From Exophiala sp. HKRS030 (Eukaryota; Ascomycota; Eurotiomycetes; Chaetothyriales; Herpotrichiellaceae), in NCBI GenBank assembly GCA_023897205.1, contig JAHWDD010000007.1:186001-250000 (forward strand): a stretch of 64,000 nt of DNA, given 5' to 3'. The position numbers and the translations under genes are program-made. Shown one piece after another: positions 58,587 to 64,000 of this stretch (the stretch's first letter is position 1; the number at the start of each line of letters is the position of its first letter). The notes under the pieces were generated by a model, which did not search any database, was not told where the DNA came from, and saw only the letters and a program-made list of their open reading frames with translations.

Positions 58587-58642
58587 TAGCTGTGCAGTAT
58601 CCAGAGTGACAAAACAGATCAACTAAGTGCTGGGATCGATGA

Positions 58643-59698
58643 TCAACCGTCCAGCCCGCGCGACTTCAAGCACCGTGAGACGGTGTCCTTGACGGACTTC
58701 TCGTTGTATTGTTCCCAGGCATCGTACAGCGCTATCATCTCCTGTGTTCCTTCGATCATCCGCTCAATGTCAATACCAGATTCTACCAGGAATTTCATCG
58801 TGTTCTGCATTTTCTCCGACTCCTTCGCCGTGGCAATTGCCTTTTCTTTGTCGAAGGGCTGAGTATCACTCTGCTGCATTCGAGCTTTGCCATTCCCATT
58901 GGAGGTGTTTGGCAACACTGCTTGGCTCGACATCTGGAGATTCCCCAGGACACCTCCAAATGAACCAGAAAGGTTCTGGCGGCCGACGAGAGACGAGAAT
59001 GGCCCGTTGTCGGGGTTGGACAGAGTTTCATGGGACAAGGGTCGCAAGGTTCCTGTGGACTTGGCTGTTGGCAGGAAGACCACTGCAAGAAACATTGCAA
59101 TAACTGCAGTGAGATGTGGAGCACATGTCAAGGGCAAATCCGTCATGAAACTGTCGTTGATGATGGACCAGGCTAGACCAAGTTCGTCGTTGGACAACTT
59201 CAGATCTTGATTCTCCTTAAGTGCAATCAGAGATCGATATGGATGCCAAACGATTAATTGCGACCGCATATCGGAAATGAGACAGAATTCCATCTCACCC
59301 AATCTTGCGACGTCTCCAGGAATAAATTCTGGCCACGACTGTCTGGCCTCGGCAGCAACAAGTCGTACGTGGTGAGGCGATTCCTCTGTCTTGGACGCTA
59401 GATAAAAAGCCGTTGCCGCCAAGAGGTACAGATTGACATTCTGCATCGGTGTCGAGAGGAAGTATCTGTGCAAGTAGACCAGAGCTGTTGCCACACATTG
59501 TTGTCTGAATTGCAGGCGCTTAGCCAGCTGAAGCAGACGATCACGCAAGAAAATCATCATGTGTCTCCGGTCCGGATAGGGATGTTGCTCGATGATTTTC
59601 GCATTCTGTTTCTCGAGATCATCGCGGATGTCGACGAGCTTGTCCGGTGTAAACGTCCAGAATTTCCGCTGGGTCGAAGTCCAATAATTCGCAGCCAT
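58643..59698 (-). CDS. ssn8: Cyclin C, Ssn8/Srb11 type
   Basis: A single-exon 351-residue protein from ATG 59698. It opens MAANYWTSTQRKFWTFT, the fungal Ssn8 start. The cyclin box runs about 45-150 with MIFLRDRLLQLAKRLQFRQQ, ATALVYLHRYF and LLAATAFYLASKTEE (the conserved KTEE). A second cyclin fold follows, with CAPHLTAVIAMFLAVVFL near 205-222. An insertion rich in Ser/Asn lies around 235-290, and a helical tail ends the protein. With Cdk8 it forms the Mediator kinase module that controls RNA polymerase II. Longer open sequence upstream of 59698 starts at a non-ATG or non-conserved codon and was not used. Confidence 0.93.
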   Translation of the reverse strand: MAANYWTSTQRKFWTFTPDKLVDIRDDLEKQNAKIIEQHPYPDRRHMMIFLRDRLLQLAKRLQFRQQCVATALVYLHRYFLSTPMQNVNLYLLAATAFYLASKTEESPHHVRLVAAEARQSWPEFIPGDVARLGEMEFCLISDMRSQLIVWHPYRSLIALKENQDLKLSNDELGLAWSIINDSFMTDLPLTCAPHLTAVIAMFLAVVFLPTAKSTGTLRPLSHETLSNPDNGPFSSLVGRQNLSGSFGGVLGNLQMSSQAVLPNTSNGNGKARMQQSDTQPFDKEKAIATAKESEKMQNTMKFLVESGIDIERMIEGTQEMIALYDAWEQYNEKSVKDTVSRCLKSRGLDG

Positions 59699-60542
59699 TA
59701 TCGACGTACTTTTTGGTTGGTACTTCACCAAACTGCTTGAACGGCCTTTTACGGCCTGCCTGATCACAGCGGCGCAGATGGATTTCTTGCCGGATCAACA
59801 GCTGCCATGTCCCTCATAATAGCATGTTAATTTTCAGGCTTTACCATTCAATATCAGATGGGCCTCATTGTAGTGTGTCGCTGCCATATGAAGAGACCGA
59901 GATGTGTTTTAAGTTCCTGCCTCAGCGCACTCTGGAGTTGCCATTAGATCTGGAAGGTGAGCCGAGGTTCTACTAAAGGTGCCGCTTTTACAGTGCAGAA
60001 GGCGAGTAGAGGAGTACGATCAAAGGCCACAAGGATTAATCCCAGGATATGACCTGTGCATCGCCGACAACCAATAGAGCGTGTCGAAGAGATCAAAAGA
60101 TAATACATTCAGCCCTCACGCCAAAGCCAGCATAGTTATCGATTCTGCTGGGATTTTTTGGCTGGCAGGTGTTCACGTCTCATGGCGTTTTGGGCGCAGG
60201 TCAACACTAACCCCACACAGACGTCACAGGCTGAAGTCGCAGTTGTACCCAACCCGAAAGCTCACAATGGACCACACTTGCTCGTACATATTCCCTTGAC
60301 CAGTACCAGCTCCACCTGCAACAAATCTGTTCTTCCTGGAATTCTCACCCATCAACAAGCCCAGGCAATCACAGCCACCTGCTCTTGTTGCAAAGGGTGT
60401 GCGGCCTGAACAGCATCCATTGTCACAGGCCTTCAAGGAATCTCATCCACCTCAATCGCCGCCTGCAAAGCTCGGCTAGTCACAGACAAACAACCATGCT
60501 CCCTCACAGATAGCCTCAACTCTCACACCATCAAGGCGGAGC
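59699..60542. other. Divergent promoter region, no gene seen
   Basis: 844 bp between cyclin C (minus) and the carrier (plus). Short frames only. The last 100 bases before 60543 are C/A-rich, as in fungal leaders. Confidence 0.45.
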
Positions 60543-62351
60543 ATGAACGGAGAGTCACACGAACACCGCGAACAGCGGATTCAAGAATTATGGCGAACTC
60601 TCGACACCCGTAGCGAAGGTCAACTTGACTTGGGGGCTCTGAAGAAAGGCCTGCGCAAAATCGATCATCCTCTCAAAAACGCCGATGATCTCCTTCACGA
60701 TGTCCTCAAAGCCGTCGATACTTCGGGTGACGGAAGAATACAGTACAATGAGTTCAGGGTGTTTGTTGATCATGCCGAAAGAGAGTTGTGGCAGCTCTTC
60801 AACAGCATTGACAAGGACAATAGCGGCGCGTTGGATAAGGGAGAACTTCGTGCTGCGTTCAGCAGGTCCGGAGTGACGATCAGTTCTGCCAAGTTGGATC
60901 AATTCTTTGACGAGGTCGATGTGAATCATGATGGCGAGATCAGTTTTGAAGAATGGAGGTGAGAACAATGATTTATTTCCGGCGTTGGAAGTTTCTAACC
61001 CATCTCAGGGATTTCCTACTCTTCTTACCGGCGGGCCAGTCTAATCTTCGGGGGGTATTGTCCTACTACTCAGCTACGGGCAATGTCAATCAAGAAGGGG
61101 ATGTCACCATCAATGATACTCTTCAAGGGTTTGGTAGGCTTTGCCCTTCCCTTGTTTCATTTCGTCACATCCCATTTTGCAGCTCAAGCAATTCATTCCT
61201 CCAGTAGAATGCGGTCTATACCGTAATTCTTCATCGTCTTGTGTTAATGTCTTTACCCGGTTGACCCGGTTGACCCGGTGTTGTCCACGAGGAGTTTTAT
61301 AACACGGCAGACCCTAACCATTGTTGACGATGCTGACAGATTTTCTCCCTCCGCTAGGCTATTTCATAGCTGGTGGGCTTGCAGGAATGGTTTCGCGTAC
61401 AGCGACTGCTCCACTCGACCGGCTGAAAGTCTACCTAATTGCGCAGACAAATCCGAAAGAAGCCACAATCAAAGCTGCGAAGGAAGGTGCCCCCTTTCAA
61501 ATGATCAGAAATTTTGGCAGGCCCTTGGTTGATGCATGCAAAGAACTTTGGGCTGCTGGTGGTTTGCGTAGTCTGTTCGCTGGGAATGGTTTGAACGTGG
61601 TCAAGGTTATGCCTGAGTCGGCCATCAAATTTGGTGCATATGAGGCTGCTAAGAGAGCTTTTGCCAAAATCGACGGGTCAGATCCTAAGCATCTGCAACC
61701 GACATCCCAGTTTCTTGCCGGTGGTATCGGCGGTGTGGTATCTCAATGCGTCGTTTACCCGTTAGATACCCTCAAATTGTGAGTCTCACACTCGCACTAT
61801 ACTGACTTTCACTAATCACCATCTTCTTCAGTCGAATGCAGTGCGAGACTGTCTCGGGAGGCTTGCATGGGAACGCTCTGATCATTCAAACGGCCAAAAA
61901 GATGTGGAAACAGGGGAAACTCATGCCCTACTATCGAGGCCTCGGGATGGGCCTCGCTGGTATGTTCCCCTACAGTGCTATCGACCTGTTTATTTTTGAG
62001 AACTGCAAGAACTTCGTTCTGGCTCGTAAAGCACGGCAAGCACGATGTCACGAAGAAGATGTCGACATGAGCAATATCGTGACCGGTGTTATCGGAGCTA
62101 CATCTGGCGCGATAAGTGCCACAATGGTGTACCCAATCAACCTACTCCGAACAAGATTGCAAGCTCAGGGGACGGTATTACATCCACCGACATATACCGG
62201 TATTGTGGATGTCACTAGGAAGACCATCCAGGGCGAAGGAGTGAAAGGCCTGTTCAAGGGTGTGACGCCAAATCTTCTGAAGGTTGCCCCGGCTGTTAGT
62301 ATCAGTTATATCGTTTATGAAAACAGCAAGGCACTGTTGGGCCTGCGTTGA
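60543..62351 (+). CDS. EF-hand mitochondrial carrier (SCaMC/Sal1-type ATP-Mg/Pi)
   Basis: Exons 60543-60958, 61009-61133, 61358-61778 and 61832-62351 give 493 residues. The N-terminal half has three good EF-hand loops (DTSGDGRIQYNE, DKDNSGALDKGE, DVNHDGEISFEE) and one weak first loop (DTRSEGQLDLGA). The C-terminal half has three mitochondrial-carrier repeats with P-x-D/N-x-L-(K/R): APLDRLKVYL, YPLDTLKFRMQ (split by intron 3) and YPINLLRTRLQ. This is the short calcium-binding carrier architecture; yeast Sal1 and animal SCaMC exchange ATP-Mg for phosphate across the inner membrane under cytosolic Ca2+ control. Intron 2 is unusually long (224 bp) and carries a 9-bp tandem repeat. Confidence 0.93.
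61252..61278. repeat. Three-copy 9-bp tandem repeat in an intron
   Basis: TTTACCCGG, TTGACCCGG, TTGACCCGG in a row, inside intron 2 of the carrier gene. A simple minisatellite; no function implied. Confidence 0.85.
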
Positions 62352-63120
62352 GAACAAGCATAGCGTTTTATGTGGACTGTGTATACATACGGAATCGCCA
62401 ATAAATGTATCGAAAGAGCGGTCTCTTTTCAATCCAGGGACTATTCCATCCTTCGGTCTTCTCGCTACCTACAGTGGATCGTTTGTGTGTTGCCATCGAG
62501 TCAGTAGAGCGATCCGTGGTATCCAACTTCATCAATGTGACGCCAGACTACTGTAGCCCCTCGTATTCAGTGTCACCAGAGTGGGCTTGTTAATTAATCA
62601 GAATGCGGACATTGGCGGGTCTGGAAGTGCGGGATACCGTGCCTGACTTTTTTATTGATGACTCCCGAGGGTTTTTTTAAGCGGGAAACTGTTCGACAGG
62701 CCACGCCCACGCCCACTAGACTTGAACCCCACGGTCGAGACTATTCTTCGGCTCATTGCCTTGCAGCGCAGGCTTTCGATTTGAGTGCTCAATTTGAACG
62801 TTATCATCAACACCAAGATCTACACAGTAGACACCTTCCAGCGACCTCTCCTCTCGCAAAGCTAGTCCTCGAGCGCCCACCTTTATCTAGGTACCTCTAA
62901 CTAAGCGTTACCATAATCTTGCGAAACCGATAGACCCGATTCAACTGCATGGTCACACTCTCTAGCATGGCCGCACTTGAAGCACACTCGAGATAACACT
63001 TTGTTCCCATTGCCACTGCACGCAACGCAGAAGCAATGATATTCCGCGCCGGCCTCTGCTTATCAGTTGGCAGGCAACACAGTAGCAACAGCAGGACGAC
63101 ATCATTATTCCGACCCAAGA
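62352..63120. other. Intergenic, no gene seen
   Basis: 769 bp between the carrier stop and the NirA-like start. It holds the carrier 3' UTR and the regulator promoter. Short frames only. Confidence 0.45.
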
Positions 63121-64000
63121 ATGGAGACAGCAATCGAGGCCGAGCCGGTACCTCCCCAGACTTCTCCTAGTCCAGATGGTCAGACAGAGAATGCAGACAC
63201 GTCCATACCGAGCGTGTCAAAAGGAAAGAATAAAAACAAGGAGCAAGAGAACAATGCTTCCACGAAAAGGCGATGTGTAAGCACGGCCTGTATCGCATGT
63301 CGCAAGCGCAAATCGAAGTGCGACGGAATGCTACCGAAATGCGCCGCATGCGCATCAGTTTATTTGACGGAATGCGAATATGCACCGCATACAGACCATC
63401 GTCGCAAAGGCGTATACAAGAAAGACGTTGACGCTTCCAAGGCAAAATTTGCTACCCTCCAAACATTGTTCCAGGCTCTTCTAAATGCCGAGGAGGAAGA
63501 TGTCATGGATCTAGTTACCCAGATCCGCACTTGTGACAGTCTTGAAGAATTGGCCGCCAGCATAGAAACGCGGGAGAAGGGTCTGGCTGAGGGACCCGCC
63601 GAGTCAGGCCACAACGACGATGATAAGGATGTGCCACAGTTCGAGGCCGAGCTATCAGGTAAGATGGGAGACTTGATGTTGGATGGGTCGGTCAAATTCA
63701 TCGGTGGTACCTCCAACTTGATCTGGCTCCCCCAGGACTACGAACATAAAGGTTCCGCTCCGTCACCTTCTCAAGATCTCGCGCTCCGACCAAAAGAGGA
63801 AGCGATACTGTCATGGACAAAGGTAACTCAGAACAAGGATGATATCCTGCACTTTATGAACATGTACTTTTGCTGGCATTATGCATTTTTTACGACACTG
63901 GCCAAGGAACTATTCTACAGGGATTTCTTGACTGGAACGTCGTCTCAATATTGTTCTCCTCTCCTGGTCAACATTATGCTTGCTCTTGGATGCCATTTTT
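63121..64000 (+). CDS. NirA-like Zn2Cys6 transcription factor, 3' end cut off
   Basis: ATG 63121 opens a frame that runs unbroken for 293 codons to the window end. A basic, Asn/Lys-rich N-terminus (KGKNKNKEQENN) precedes the zinc cluster TACIACRKRKSKCDGMLPKC and CAACASVYLTEC (about residues 58-88). Then come HRRKGVYKKDVDASKAKFAT and a helical region, LQTLFQALLNAEEEDVMDLV with QIRTCDSLEEL, which together resemble NirA-type regulators; NirA itself activates nitrate assimilation. Then KFIGGTSNLIWLP and the start of the fungal transcription factor domain (LHFMNMYFCWHYAFF). The likeness to NirA is in the cluster and the HRRKGVY text; many paralogues share it, so nitrate control is not shown. Confidence 0.85.
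   Translation, partial: METAIEAEPVPPQTSPSPDGQTENADTSIPSVSKGKNKNKEQENNASTKRRCVSTACIACRKRKSKCDGMLPKCAACASVYLTECEYAPHTDHRRKGVYKKDVDASKAKFATLQTLFQALLNAEEEDVMDLVTQIRTCDSLEELAASIETREKGLAEGPAESGHNDDDKDVPQFEAELSGKMGDLMLDGSVKFIGGTSNLIWLPQDYEHKGSAPSPSQDLALRPKEEAILSWTKVTQNKDDILHFMNMYFCWHYAFFTTLAKELFYRDFLTGTSSQYCSPLLVNIMLALGCHF

Noticed and set aside
1..64000. tRNA genes
   Set aside because: I looked for GGTTCGANNCC-type B boxes with an A box at proper spacing and found none; a covariance-model scan would settle it.

Overview
The window is nuclear DNA of a filamentous ascomycete (Pezizomycotina). The evidence is genes with 45-85 bp GT..AG introns, and fungal-specific families: Zn2Cys6 and C2H2 regulators, PFA3-type palmitoyltransferase, PPG1 phosphatase, Ssn8 cyclin, and SH3-containing Cdc25. 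The gene mix suggests Eurotiomycetes, possibly black-yeast relatives (Chaetothyriales), but that rank is inference. I saw no organelle, viral, CRISPR or rRNA sequence and no convincing tRNA.

Layout. 0-1.8 kb: 3' part of a DUF2264 gene. 1.8-6.2 kb: no intact gene, but a decayed minus-strand gene lies between two diverged direct repeats. 6.2-10.3 kb: a sugar-type MFS transporter and a GNAT acetyltransferase. 11-18.5 kb: palmitoyltransferase, a membrane-anchored UBE2J-type E2, and a C2H2 regulator. 18.5-23 kb: gene-poor. 23-24.6 kb: a FAD monooxygenase gene interrupted by an in-frame TGA. 26.5-34.6 kb: Cdc25-type RasGEF, a short-chain dehydrogenase, and a disordered unknown protein. 35.3-45.2 kb looks accessory: a sugar transporter pseudogene, a Zn2Cys6 regulator, an Atg22-like transporter, and a 13-exon hydantoinase/DUF917 fusion. 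46.3-62.4 kb is a dense housekeeping block: PPG1 phosphatase, RhoGDI, DNA polymerase delta, an unknown membrane protein, tubulin cofactor D, cyclin C and an EF-hand mitochondrial carrier. 63.1 kb to the end: 5' part of a NirA-like Zn2Cys6 regulator.

The genes are individual eukaryotic units, not operons. Links between neighbours are inferred: regulator, transporter and hydantoinase may form a small catabolic cluster, and RhoGDI and POL3 share a 376-bp divergent promoter with MCB-like ACGCG boxes. The least explained region is 2.3-5.9 kb, where direct repeats with C-to-T differences enclose a gene with a Cys-rich DUF3716-like module and stop codons of the kind expected from repeat-induced point mutation. 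All exon models were spliced by eye and checked for reading phase only.
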